NCBI GenBank assembly: GCA_015662905.1
Contig: DQTE01000153.1
Coordinates: forward strand, 1 to 34,373
Length of the DNA: 34,373 bases
Origin: Crocinitomix sp.
GTDB taxonomy: Bacteria; Bacteroidota; Bacteroidia; Flavobacteriales_D; Crocinitomicaceae
Reading direction: 5' to 3'
Position numbers and translations under genes: made by a program. Each line of letters starts with the position of its first letter. The stretch's first letter is position 1. Positions 1-9,953 of this stretch are shown here, one piece after another. Under the pieces are notes generated by a model, which did not search any database, was not told the DNA's origin, and saw only the letters and a program-made list of their open reading frames with translations.

Positions 1-33
1 ACTCGAATAAATTCGGTTTATCCACAAACAAAC

Positions 34-61
34 AAAACCCAACACTAACGTGTTGGGTTTT
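34..61 (-). terminator. intrinsic terminator downstream of tRNA-Arg
   Basis: A perfect 12-bp stem (34-45 with 50-61) closes a 4-nt loop, TAAC. It is T-rich on both sides, so it could act in both directions. It lies 10 bp past the 3' end of the minus-strand tRNA and probably ends that transcript. Confidence 0.85.
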
Positions 62-71
62 TCATTCTTAG

Positions 72-145
72 TGACTCCGGCAGGATTCAAACCTGCAACC
101 GCCTGAGCCGTAATCAGGTATTCTATTCAGTTGAACTACGGAGCC
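72..145 (-). tRNA. tRNA-Arg (anticodon ACG)
   Basis: Read on the minus strand this folds as a complete cloverleaf: acceptor stem GGCTCCG/CGGAGTC with one G-U pair, anticodon stem CCTGA/TCAGG around the loop TTACGGC, and T stem GCAGG/CCTGC around TTTGAAT. The anticodon ACG reads CGN arginine codons after A34 is deaminated to inosine. CCA is not encoded, so it must be added enzymatically. A -7 promoter box lies just upstream and a strong terminator just downstream, so it is probably transcribed on its own. Confidence 0.95.
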
Positions 146-155
146 GTAATGCGTG

Positions 156-163
156 CAAAAATA
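156..163 (-). promoter_or_regulatory. -7 promoter box of tRNA-Arg
   Basis: TATTTTTG matches the Bacteroidota -7 consensus TAnnTTTG and sits 10 bp before the first tRNA base. The expected -33 region falls inside the dispersed repeat at 171-196. Confidence 0.6.
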
Positions 164-170
164 AACAATT

Positions 171-196
171 CTTTTTATTAACCTGCGGATTTAAGG
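171..196 (-). repeat. dispersed intergenic repeat, copy 1 (26 bp)
   Basis: On the minus strand this reads CCTTAAATCCGCA followed by GGTTAATAAAAAG. It matches 15692-15717 (plus strand) at 24 of 26 positions. Its first 13 bp are identical to 12386-12398. It lies between the methyltransferase stop and the tRNA. Confidence 0.6.
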
Positions 197-210
197 ATAA
201 AAAATAAATA

Positions 211-780
211 TTATCTATTTCCACAATAAATAAAAGCAGGAGGTAAGTTTAGTGGTACAAAGCTAATTTGTAATTTTCCGAATCGTTTTTCTATCATTTT
301 TTTAGCGTTTAATGAATATTGATACTGAACAAAAACTCCATCTTTAGACAATGTTTTATGTGTAGCATCTAATATTTTTTCTTTAACTTTACTAGGGATA
401 ATAGCTAACGGTAAAGACGATAGTATTGCATCCGCATTTTTAAAGCCATATTCGTTTAATCTTTCTTCAATTTGGTCTGCACTTTCGTGTAGTAAAACAA
501 GGCGTGGATCTGGATATTTTTCTAACAAGTATTTATAAAAATCTTCATTCAACTCAAATACAAATATTTTTGCTGTAGATTTAGCTCTTTTTAAAATTTC
601 TTTTGTAAACACTCCTGTACCTGGTCCTAACTCAACAATAATATCTGCCTTATCAAAATCAATTTTATCACACATTTTTTTAACCAAATACCTTGAACTT
701 GGCGCAAATGCTCCTACTTGATTCCGTTCTTTAATATAGGTTTTAAAAAACTTTTTCTTAGTTTTAGTACGCTTTGTCAT
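211..780 (-). CDS. class I SAM-dependent methyltransferase, phospholipid N-methyltransferase-like
   Basis: The 189-aa protein has the SAM-binding motif ELGPGTG (residues 50-56), an acidic motif II around FELNED (75-80) and SSLPL (121-125) where rRNA adenine methylases carry an N-P-P-Y type motif. The N-terminal GAFAPSSRYL segment (23-32) and SSLPL resemble the bacterial phospholipid N-methyltransferase group (COG3963) more than KsgA. A likely role is methyl transfer to an amino headgroup lipid, but the substrate is inferred and a small-molecule or RNA target is possible. There is no signal peptide or membrane segment; the first 10 residues are very basic. Its ATG overlaps the stop of the upstream dihydroorotase-like gene in TAATG, so the two are probably translationally coupled. 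Confidence 0.75.
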   Translation of the reverse strand: MTKRTKTKKKFFKTYIKERNQVGAFAPSSRYLVKKMCDKIDFDKADIIVELGPGTGVFTKEILKRAKSTAKIFVFELNEDFYKYLLEKYPDPRLVLLHESADQIEERLNEYGFKNADAILSSLPLAIIPSKVKEKILDATHKTLSKDGVFVQYQYSLNAKKMIEKRFGKLQISFVPLNLPPAFIYCGNR

Positions 781-2039
781 TATTCAAATATAGATAAAAA
801 ACCTTTATTTACAAGTCCAACAGCTTTTCCTGTTAATTTTTTGTTCAAAAAAGGAGTGTTTTTAGATTTGGATGCTATTTTATCTTGAGTTAAGGTCCAA
901 GTTTTGTTTGGAATAAATAAAGTTAAATTGGCTTTAGCATTTAAGGTAATTCCCTCTGTCATCACATTAAAAATTTCTCTTGGTTTTTTTGAGATGAGAT
1001 TAATTTTTTGTTCAAGAGAAAACTCTTCAACAGAATTTAATACTGAAAACAAGGTTTGTGTACCAATTATTCCAAATTCAGCGTTTCCAAATTCTATATC
1101 TTTACTTTCAACGTCTTCTGGTGTATGGTCAGAGCATACAAAATCAATAGTACCATCTTTTACCCCATTAACTAAAGCTTGTTTGTCTTTTTCGGTTCTT
1201 AAAGGTGGTAATACTTTGTAATTGGTGTCAAAATCTAATACTTCTTTATCTGTAAAAATTAATTGGTGTACATATACGTCTGCAGTAACTTTAATTCCTT
1301 TTGCTTTAGCTTTTCTTACCAGTTCTACAGATTGTTTACAAGATAGTCCCGTAAAATGAATTGGACTTTCTGTATACTCTGCCAATGTCAAGTCTCTTTC
1401 AACTACAATGTATTCTGAAATTGACGGCATAGCTTTTAATCCTGTTAATACACTCACTTTACTTTCATTGACCTGTCCTTTCCCAAAAATTGATTTATCG
1501 TAAGGAAAAGAAATAATTTTTCCGTTAAAGTTTTTGGCGTATAACAATGCTCTGTACATTATTCCTGCACTTACCATTTTGTGATTATCAGTAAAAGCAA
1601 TGGCGCCTGCACTTTTCATATCAAAATACTCTGATATATTTTTACCCTCTAAATTTTCTGTTAAAGTACCAAAAGGATGAACAGTTACTGGCGAAAACTG
1701 TGCTTTGTTTATCAAATAATTAATTTGAGATTTATTGGTGATTTTAGGTTGAGTGTCAGGTGTAGTTGCTACTGCTGTAAATCCTCCTAATTCGGCAGAT
1801 TTTAATCCGGATAAAACATCTTCTTTTATTTCATTGCCAGGGTCTGAAAAATTTACTTTGGCATCAAACCAACCAACGGAAACGTGTAAATTATCAAATT
1901 CTACAACCTGATCAGCGGTGGTGTCTATATGGTTATCAATTTGTGTAATAATTTCATTTTCTATTAAAATATCTTTTGTTTTTTGATGAAATTTAGAGTC
2001 TGAATCTATTACTTTACACGCTTTTAATAAAATTTTCAT
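780..2039 (-). CDS. pyrC-like: dihydroorotase-like protein lacking most metal ligands
   Basis: The 419-aa protein aligns along its length with class I dihydroorotases, the amidohydrolases that close carbamoyl-aspartate to dihydroorotate in pyrimidine synthesis. The start at 2039 (MKILLKA) is preferred because an upstream in-frame TTG at 2060 lies inside the -7 box at 2058-2065. The normal HxH zinc motif is replaced by K61-V-N63 (in WFDAKVNFSDPG). The later ligand histidines also appear lost: the usual HxxHVS region reads HFTGLS. Two aspartates remain, in FTDNH (D151) and in SDHTPED. It could be a flavobacterial variant annotated as dihydroorotase, or a non-catalytic partner like the inactive homologues that support aspartate transcarbamoylase. 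Family membership is secure; activity is doubtful. Confidence 0.8.
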   Translation of the reverse strand: MKILLKACKVIDSDSKFHQKTKDILIENEIITQIDNHIDTTADQVVEFDNLHVSVGWFDAKVNFSDPGNEIKEDVLSGLKSAELGGFTAVATTPDTQPKITNKSQINYLINKAQFSPVTVHPFGTLTENLEGKNISEYFDMKSAGAIAFTDNHKMVSAGIMYRALLYAKNFNGKIISFPYDKSIFGKGQVNESKVSVLTGLKAMPSISEYIVVERDLTLAEYTESPIHFTGLSCKQSVELVRKAKAKGIKVTADVYVHQLIFTDKEVLDFDTNYKVLPPLRTEKDKQALVNGVKDGTIDFVCSDHTPEDVESKDIEFGNAEFGIIGTQTLFSVLNSVEEFSLEQKINLISKKPREIFNVMTEGITLNAKANLTLFIPNKTWTLTQDKIASKSKNTPFLNKKLTGKAVGLVNKGFLSIFE

Positions 2040-2057
2040 TTTAAGTAATTTGGGGAA

Positions 2058-2065
2058 CAAATGTA
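2058..2065 (-). promoter_or_regulatory. -7 promoter box of dihydroorotase-like gene
   Basis: TACATTTG on the minus strand lies 18 bp before the ATG at 2039. It overlaps the alternative upstream TTG start and so argues against it. Confidence 0.55.
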
Positions 2066-2139
2066 ATAAAAAACGTGACTTTTGTGTAAATAAATTGTTT
2101 TTTTATTTTTTGAACAAATCGCTCAGTAAACCTAAAAAA

Positions 2140-4176
2140 TTATCTCCAAAATCTTAAAAGAAGTGTTTCAACTGCTAAAAATAATAGAGCTAACCACAAT
2201 AATACTCTCCAATACTCTTTAGCTTTAATCGTTGCTACTTCTATTTGACCTTTTGCGTTTATGCTTAATGATTGGGTATGGTTCCAATTGATATTTTCAA
2301 AATTAGATAAAATGTCCTTTGGTTGCATAACCTTTGTTTTTGACTCTGCCCTTGAGTAGTTAAAAGCTATATCGTCATTAAAATCTATACTATTGGTTAG
2401 GGTGTAAAAACCAGCTTGTTTAATTTGGTGTTCTATTTGGTCAAACACTAGCTCCCTACTAATTGTCACATTAACAAGCATTGGTATTAAATCTACTTTC
2501 CTTTTTTTGTTAATCAAATGAATTTGTTGTTTTTCGTCCACAGATTGATGTAAGGCATAGGTATCTGATTCTCCTAATATAAAGTACATTTTTTTTTCTA
2601 ACGTGGACGTTTCTGCCATTCTTAAAAAAGTTACGCCAAACAGAGCATGGTTTTGAAAGTTTGTCCAGTCAGACAACAATGGAGAAGTTTGAAAAAATAT
2701 ACGTCCGTTTTTCTTTTTTGCGTAATACAAAAATGGTTCTGTTGAGTTGTAATTAAAAACCGAAATAAAATTGTGGGTTGAAGTTATGTTTAAATTGTAT
2801 GTTTTAAAAATTTTTGCATATTTATAATTTTTAGGTGTTGTTTCAAACACACCATAAAAAAGAGGATCTTCACTATTAAAATAATTCAAGTCGGCATTGG
2901 GGCTAAAAGAGGTTATTAAATTTGGCAACTTGTGTAAGTTTAAAAAATTGTTCCATGCGTTTTTATCGGCTCTATCTCCGGGTATTAAACAAACTGTAGA
3001 ACCGTTTTTTAAAGATTCTGTCAATTTATCTTTAACCCCTGAAGGTAATTGATTGCAGTTTTGTAGTATAATTAATTGCTTGTTTATAAAATCTTCTTGT
3101 TTTACCTGATTTATATCTACCGATTTATAGTTATAAAAATTAGACAAACTATATAATTGTTCAATGTTTTTAGATTGTTCTCCTTCTTTTATCAACAAAA
3201 TGTTAATATGGTCATTAATACGGTAAGTAAAATAAAAATCATCATCAAAAAATAACTGATTGGTTTCTATATGTAGTTTCCCTTTTTTTAACCCTGCCTT
3301 GGTGTTGGTAAAAGCAATAGATGCAATATTGTACGAATTTGGTGGTACATTAATTTTTTTCCAACCTTTTTCTTGCGAATTAATAGAGAGGGTAATTGGC
3401 AAATCACTTACTTCTTTTTGCGTTAAATTAACCACCCTAAAAAATACTTCTATGGGTGAGTTTATTCTTTGGACAGGTGATTCAAACCAAACGGAATCTA
3501 TGTAGATATTTCCTTTAATTTCAGCTTTAGGTTGATAGTAAAATAGAGGTATTTCATCTTTATTAAATTTTTCTAATTTTGAGGTTGACTTTTGAAAATC
3601 TGAGAATAAAAAAACACGTTTATTAACCTTATCTTTTGTTTTATTTAAAATATCGGCTTGTAAATTTAACACTGTTGACAATTGATTACTTACCGGTGAT
3701 AAATCGATTTCTTTTATACGATCAATAATTTCAGATTTAGTATAAAACCGTTGGTCTTTTGCCAAAAGTTCGGTTGTCAGCAAGTTTATTTTTTCATTTT
3801 CGTCAAAAGATTTTACCAAGTCAATGGCTTTGTTTTTCACTTCATTTAACAAATCACCGTCTTGCCCTTGGGCTTGCATACTAAAAGAATTATCAATGTA
3901 AATTGAGGTGATGTTTTCTGTATTTTTCTGACCAGTTAGGGGAATAAAAGGTTGAGCAAAAGCCAATACCAAACAAATTACAATAAACAATCTACTTAAT
4001 AAAACCAACAACTCTTTTAACCTATTGCCTGACTTGGAATCTTCAACAATTTCGGTTAAAAAACTAACTTTTGAAAAAAAAACAGTTTTGTACTTTCTAA
4101 AATTGAACAAATGGATAATGATTGGAACAATCAACAAAAGTAAAGCCCATAAAAAATTCGGATATACAAAACTCAT
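2140..4176 (-). CDS. BatA-domain membrane protein with von Willebrand-like segment
   Basis: The start at 4176 (MSFVYPNFLW) gives 678 aa, the standard beginning of Bacteroidota BatA-type proteins; an in-frame upstream ATG overlaps promoter sequence. Two N-terminal membrane segments (about 6-25 and 56-76) flank the conserved RKYKTVFFSKVSFL stretch. A degenerate MIDAS-like motif, D95-N-S97-F-S99, follows. A long extracytoplasmic region (about 80-650) and a last membrane helix (about 655-672) complete it. The family is linked to aerotolerance and envelope stress loci in Bacteroides, but the function of these lone long copies is not settled. The dihydroorotase-like gene follows 100 bp downstream with its own promoter box. 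Confidence 0.85.
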   Translation of the reverse strand: MSFVYPNFLWALLLLIVPIIIHLFNFRKYKTVFFSKVSFLTEIVEDSKSGNRLKELLVLLSRLFIVICLVLAFAQPFIPLTGQKNTENITSIYIDNSFSMQAQGQDGDLLNEVKNKAIDLVKSFDENEKINLLTTELLAKDQRFYTKSEIIDRIKEIDLSPVSNQLSTVLNLQADILNKTKDKVNKRVFLFSDFQKSTSKLEKFNKDEIPLFYYQPKAEIKGNIYIDSVWFESPVQRINSPIEVFFRVVNLTQKEVSDLPITLSINSQEKGWKKINVPPNSYNIASIAFTNTKAGLKKGKLHIETNQLFFDDDFYFTYRINDHINILLIKEGEQSKNIEQLYSLSNFYNYKSVDINQVKQEDFINKQLIILQNCNQLPSGVKDKLTESLKNGSTVCLIPGDRADKNAWNNFLNLHKLPNLITSFSPNADLNYFNSEDPLFYGVFETTPKNYKYAKIFKTYNLNITSTHNFISVFNYNSTEPFLYYAKKKNGRIFFQTSPLLSDWTNFQNHALFGVTFLRMAETSTLEKKMYFILGESDTYALHQSVDEKQQIHLINKKRKVDLIPMLVNVTISRELVFDQIEHQIKQAGFYTLTNSIDFNDDIAFNYSRAESKTKVMQPKDILSNFENINWNHTQSLSINAKGQIEVATIKAKEYWRVLLWLALLFLAVETLLLRFWR

Positions 4177-4180
4177 AGTG

Positions 4181-4196
4181 CAAATATGCAAAAATA
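4181..4196 (-). promoter_or_regulatory. double -7 box region of the BatA-type gene
   Basis: Two boxes overlap in tandem. TATTTTTG (4189-4196) matches TAnnTTTG fully. CATATTTG (4181-4188) matches except for its first base and ends exactly 4 nt before the ATG, in the context TTTGCACTATG. Confidence 0.5.
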
Positions 4197-4288
4197 CTTT
4201 TTAAGTAATGCAAAAGTTGTTACGAATTGTTAACGATTAGGCTACTCAATAGTTATTTGTTAATAATTAAATAGATTCATTTTAGTTT

Positions 4289-4296
4289 TAAATTTG
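4289..4296 (+). promoter_or_regulatory. -7 promoter box of the symporter gene
   Basis: TAAATTTG matches the Bacteroidota consensus and lies 34 bp before the ATG at 4331. Confidence 0.55.
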
Positions 4297-4330
4297 TTTT
4301 TAAGCTATTTTTCGGAAAAATTTTTAATAG

Positions 4331-6160
4331 ATGACGTCAATTGATTGGATAATTTTTATTGTATATTTAATAGCTGTGTTTGCTGTTGGAATTTGGGTTT
4401 CAAAAAAATCAAGTGAAGGCATAGACTCTTATTTTGTAGCTAACCGTTCGTTACCTTGGTGGTGGATAGGCATTTCTATTATTGCAACTACTTTTGCTGC
4501 AGATACTCCCTTAGCTATTACAGGAATCACTGCCAAATCGGGTATAGCTGGAAACTGGTTATGGTGGAGTTGGGCAGCAACCTATATTACCGTTTCTGTT
4601 TTTTTTGCTAAACGTTGGCGTCAGTCTAATGTACTAACTGATGTTGAATTTATAGAGCTAAGGTATTCTGGAAAAGAAGCTTCATTTTTAAGAGGGTTTA
4701 AAGCTTTTTTTTATGGCATAATACTTAATGTTTTTATTTTAGGTTGGGTAATTGTAGCTGCCGTAAAAATAGCAAATGCTTTTATTAAATGGGAAGATTT
4801 ATTAGGTACAGATGTATTTTTAAAACTGCAATCTTTTTACCCTAAAATTTTATGGTTTAAAGCCGATTTTAACGCTACGCTTACTATTTTAGTTTTACTT
4901 ATTATTGTAATGATATACAGTTCACTTGGGGGAATAAGAGGTGTGATTTTAACTGACTTATTTCAATTTGCCATAGCAATGATAATTTCAATCATTTTTG
5001 GATACTACGCCGTACAAGAAGTTGGAGGTTTGGCCGAAATACAAACTAAATTAGTAGATATTTACGGAACGAGTAAAGCCCGTCATTTAACTGAATTTAT
5101 TCCCTCCTTTGACAACCCATTAATTCCCTTTCAAATTTTTTTAATTTATGTCGTCATTCAATGGTGGGTGCGTTATGATTCTGACGGGTCGGGTTATATC
5201 GCTCAAAGAATCAACACTGCTAAATCGCCAAAAGACGCACAAAAAGGGTCGTTTTTATTTTCAATATTATTTATTGTGTTAAGAACTTGGCCTTGGATAA
5301 TGGTAGCTTTGGTTTCTCTTATTTTGTTTCCGTTAGAATATGACAAAACAGGTCAGATTATCGGCGACAGAGAAGCACATTACCCTCTATTAATGACTAT
5401 GGTTTTACCCGTAGGTTTGGTTGGTTTAGCTTTTACCTCATTAATGGCTGCTTTTATGAGTACGGTTGACACCCATTTAAACTGGGGTGCGTCTTATTTG
5501 ACTAACGATATTTATAGGCGTTTTATAAATCCTGACGCACAACAAAAACAATTGATAAAATTTAGCAGAATTACGGTTATAATTATTACGTTTTTGGCAG
5601 TCATTGTTGCCTCTCAAATAAATTCCATTGGTAATGCTTGGGTATTTTTTATCAATGCAGCATCAGGCTTAGGTATTGCGCAACTCATCAGATGGTTTTG
5701 GTGGAGAGCAAATGCGTGGACAGAAATTGCAGCAATGATTGCAGCACTAATTGGCACCGCCCTCTACCCTATTTTATTTAGTGATTTTTCCAACACTCCT
5801 CATTTTGCTACTTATGCTCTTGTTGGTATTACATTTTTTAGCCTATTTACATCAGTTATTGTTACACTTTTAACGCCTGAGGTTGATGAATCTAAAATTC
5901 AAAACTTCATTAAGCAATGTCATCCTATTGGTATATGGAAAGGAACAGGATATAGCAAAGACGCCTTTAAAGGCTTTACTACCTCATTTTTAATGTGGAT
6001 TTTAGGTTTAACAGCAAGTTTTACAGGCTTATTTTCTATCGGATACTTTTTAATGTTAAACCCCATTTTAGGTATCACAAACACCATTGTATCTATACTC
6101 TCCTTCTATATCTTAAATCAAATGATAAAAAAAGAAAATCAAAGGGAGTTAAAAAAATAA
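4331..6160 (+). CDS. sodium:solute symporter family (SSS) transporter
   Basis: The 609-aa protein is hydrophobic throughout, with about 13-15 predicted membrane helices, the layout of Na+/solute symporters of the SSS family (relatives of PutP, SGLT and the pantothenate carrier). The N-terminal helix followed by SSEGIDSYFVANRSLPWWW is the typical family start, with the conserved FAADTPLAITG segment at about residue 55. The substrate cannot be read from the sequence: sugars, amino acids and carboxylates are all possible. It is transcribed alone, divergent from the BatA-type gene. A hairpin overlaps its stop codon. Confidence 0.9.
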   Translation: MTSIDWIIFIVYLIAVFAVGIWVSKKSSEGIDSYFVANRSLPWWWIGISIIATTFAADTPLAITGITAKSGIAGNWLWWSWAATYITVSVFFAKRWRQSNVLTDVEFIELRYSGKEASFLRGFKAFFYGIILNVFILGWVIVAAVKIANAFIKWEDLLGTDVFLKLQSFYPKILWFKADFNATLTILVLLIIVMIYSSLGGIRGVILTDLFQFAIAMIISIIFGYYAVQEVGGLAEIQTKLVDIYGTSKARHLTEFIPSFDNPLIPFQIFLIYVVIQWWVRYDSDGSGYIAQRINTAKSPKDAQKGSFLFSILFIVLRTWPWIMVALVSLILFPLEYDKTGQIIGDREAHYPLLMTMVLPVGLVGLAFTSLMAAFMSTVDTHLNWGASYLTNDIYRRFINPDAQQKQLIKFSRITVIIITFLAVIVASQINSIGNAWVFFINAASGLGIAQLIRWFWWRANAWTEIAAMIAALIGTALYPILFSDFSNTPHFATYALVGITFFSLFTSVIVTLLTPEVDESKIQNFIKQCHPIGIWKGTGYSKDAFKGFTTSFLMWILGLTASFTGLFSIGYFLMLNPILGITNTIVSILSFYILNQMIKKENQRELKK

Positions 6161-6185
6161 TGAGTTTCGTAGGTTTAAAACTCAT
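6160..6185 (+). terminator. hairpin directly after the symporter stop codon
   Basis: ATGAGTTT (6160-6167) pairs perfectly with AAACTCAT (6178-6185) across a 10-nt loop, starting on the last base of the stop codon. There is no clear U-run after it, so it may be a weak terminator or a 3'-end stabilising structure. Confidence 0.35.
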
Positions 6186-6321
6186 AGCTATACGCTTTAT
6201 AAAAATGACAAGAACTCAAACGATATAAGACAACAACTAAAGGGTTAAAAGTTATTGGAATGTCAATTCTCTTTGTTGTGATTGAGATATAGATGATGTT
6301 TCAACACCTTACAAACCAATT

Positions 6322-6329
6322 TAATTTTG
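6322..6329 (+). promoter_or_regulatory. -7-like box before the small ORF
   Basis: TAATTTTG matches TAnnTTTG and lies 8 bp before the ATG at 6338. It is the main reason to take that small ORF seriously. Confidence 0.35.
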
Positions 6330-6337
6330 TCGTAAAT

Positions 6338-6475
6338 ATGGAAAATAAGTACTTACAAATTATTGAAAAACAAAAGGGAACCATGACTTGTAAAATTTTA
6401 ATAAAAGGTAATTTAGCACCATTAAAAAAATATGAATCATTTAAGGAAAGAATTAAAAACTACCAACAACCGTAA
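6338..6475 (+). CDS. possible 45-aa small protein, unknown function
   Basis: The ATG at 6338 opens a 45-codon frame coding a basic peptide (MENKYLQIIEKQ to YQQP) without a membrane segment or signal peptide. Support is limited: a -7 box 8 bp upstream and lysine-rich codon use similar to its neighbours. The same frame extends upstream to an ATG at 6293, but that start would lie before the promoter box. I do not recognise a family, and it may be chance in AT-rich DNA. Confidence 0.25.
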   Translation: MENKYLQIIEKQKGTMTCKILIKGNLAPLKKYESFKERIKNYQQP

Positions 6476-6624
6476 TCCTTACGCAAAAAGCTATAAAAAA
6501 CGTTAATCAATAAATAAGTTTAGTTGATTAATCGCAAATAGTTATAGATATACAATTCAAAATAAAAAATTATTCCAAAAGCAAAAGAATAAACCATAAA
6601 CTGCGGTTAATCTCAATTTATTTT

Positions 6625-6632
6625 TAAATTTG
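6625..6632 (+). promoter_or_regulatory. -7 promoter box of icd
   Basis: TAAATTTG matches the consensus and is 71 bp before the ATG at 6704, leaving a leader of roughly 65 nt with hairpin potential. Confidence 0.55.
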
Positions 6633-6645
6633 TTGTTGATATTTA

Positions 6646-6670
6646 ACACTAAAGACAAACTAGTGTCTTT
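6646..6670 (+). promoter_or_regulatory. alternative hairpins in the icd leader
   Basis: ACACTA (6646-6651) can pair with TAGTGT (6661-6666), while AAAGACA (6651-6657) can pair with TGTCTTT (6664-6670). The two hairpins share bases and exclude each other, and T-rich sequence follows. It could be a regulatory switch, but the stems are short. Confidence 0.25.
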
Positions 6671-6697
6671 TTGAATTACTTTAATAAATAAAATTAA

Positions 6698-8926
<2,229 letters not shown>

Positions 8927-8953
8927 GATTTAATTTTATAATAACTTTTAGCG

Positions 8954-8983
8954 CCCTTTAACTATTTGACTATAGTTGAAGGG
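8954..8983 (+). terminator. putative terminator after icd
   Basis: CCCTTTAACTAT (8954-8965) pairs with ATAGTTGAAGGG (8972-8983), with one G-U pair and a 6-nt loop. TATATTTT follows on the plus strand. The stem can also form on the minus strand, so it may separate icd from the convergent peptidase gene. Confidence 0.65.
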
Positions 8984-9048
8984 TATATTTTGCAAAAAAA
9001 ATCCTTATGCAAATCATAGTTTAATGGATGCTTTTATCTTTTAAGACC

Positions 9049-9080
9049 TCTAAAATATATCAACTATTTCGTATTTTAGA
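9049..9080 (-). terminator. AT-rich inverted repeat just past the M28 peptidase gene
   Basis: TCTAAAATA (9049-9057) and TATTTTAGA (9072-9080) form a perfect 9-bp stem with a 14-nt loop, 4 bp beyond the peptidase stop. No strong U-run follows, so termination is only a possibility. Confidence 0.3.
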
Positions 9081-9083
9081 CCT

Positions 9084-9953
9084 TTAAATTAGTTTTAAGA
9101 TGGAATGGTAAACTGCATTTACTACTGCCGACATTTTGTTAAGATTTAAAGTGTCAATTGTATCTGTTTTTTTATGATAATTTGGATTTCTTAAATAAGA
9201 GGTATCTGTTACCATACAGGCTGAATACTTAAATTTCCAATAGTTAAAATGGTCTGACAATGCAACAAAATCTACCTGTTTAGGGGCTTTATAATAATGG
9301 TGTTTAATATAAGGATTTGCATTCATTAGCTGTGCAAATTGATTTACAAACTTACCAGCTTTAACTTTAGTTGCCGTGGCAATATAATCTCCTACATTAC
9401 CATACTTTTTTTTCATTGATTCTAAAGGATAAGTTTGGCTATCTTTTTTATCAGAAAAATATCCTATCATTTCAAGCGCCACCATTCCATATACATTAAC
9501 CTTATTGTCGTGTAACATTTTAGCGTGTACATAACTCCCCATTAAATCTGTGCCAAAATAAGGTGGTTCTTCTAAACAATAAGCTACTAAATCTATTCTA
9601 TAAGGGTAATTTGAAAAGTCAGTTTGTTGAAATAGTCTTGCTAATTCTATTAATCCTGCTATACCACTTGCGTTATCATCAGCCCCAGGTAATCTATCGC
9701 AAACGTCAAAGTGTGCGCCAATAACAATTAGCTTTGCGCTAGGTTTACCAAAAGAACAAATCACATTATTAAATGTAGTTTGACCAGCTAAGTAAGGTTG
9801 ATATTGGGTTTGATTTGAGTATTTTTTAAATTCAGAATAAATATAATCCGCAACTTTTTGTAGCGTTTCAAAATTTCTAAAAAAACGTGGTTTATCGGTA
9901 TTTACTAAAGCGCTTAAGTGTTGTAATAATTTATTTTGGTTGCAACTAGGCAT
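9084..9953 (-). CDS. M28-family zinc aminopeptidase-like protein
   Basis: The 289-aa protein carries the M28 co-catalytic zinc layout: H81-F-D83, the D92-D93 pair in GADDNASG, the E128-E129 pair, E161 and H235 in SDHFNYW. Such enzymes remove N-terminal residues from peptides or, in the glutaminyl cyclase branch, modify them. Most bacterial relatives are exported, but this one has no signal peptide. The ATG at 9953 is the only possible start because an in-frame TAA lies three codons upstream. The start overlaps the end of lgt by 8 bp, so the two are cotranscribed and probably translationally coupled. Confidence 0.85.
   Translation of the reverse strand: MPSCNQNKLLQHLSALVNTDKPRFFRNFETLQKVADYIYSEFKKYSNQTQYQPYLAGQTTFNNVICSFGKPSAKLIVIGAHFDVCDRLPGADDNASGIAGLIELARLFQQTDFSNYPYRIDLVAYCLEEPPYFGTDLMGSYVHAKMLHDNKVNVYGMVALEMIGYFSDKKDSQTYPLESMKKKYGNVGDYIATATKVKAGKFVNQFAQLMNANPYIKHHYYKAPKQVDFVALSDHFNYWKFKYSACMVTDTSYLRNPNYHKKTDTIDTLNLNKMSAVVNAVYHSILKLI

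Noticed and set aside
904-1221. 105-codon plus-strand frame inside the dihydroorotase-like gene
   Set aside because: It is antisense to a clear protein gene, and its peptide has no recognisable features.
2040-2060. Upstream TTG start for the dihydroorotase-like gene
   Set aside because: It overlaps the promoter box, and the family begins at the MKILLKA position.
5995-6228. 77-codon frame overlapping the end of the symporter gene
   Set aside because: It starts inside the symporter coding region in another frame, and its peptide is an artefact of membrane-helix codons.
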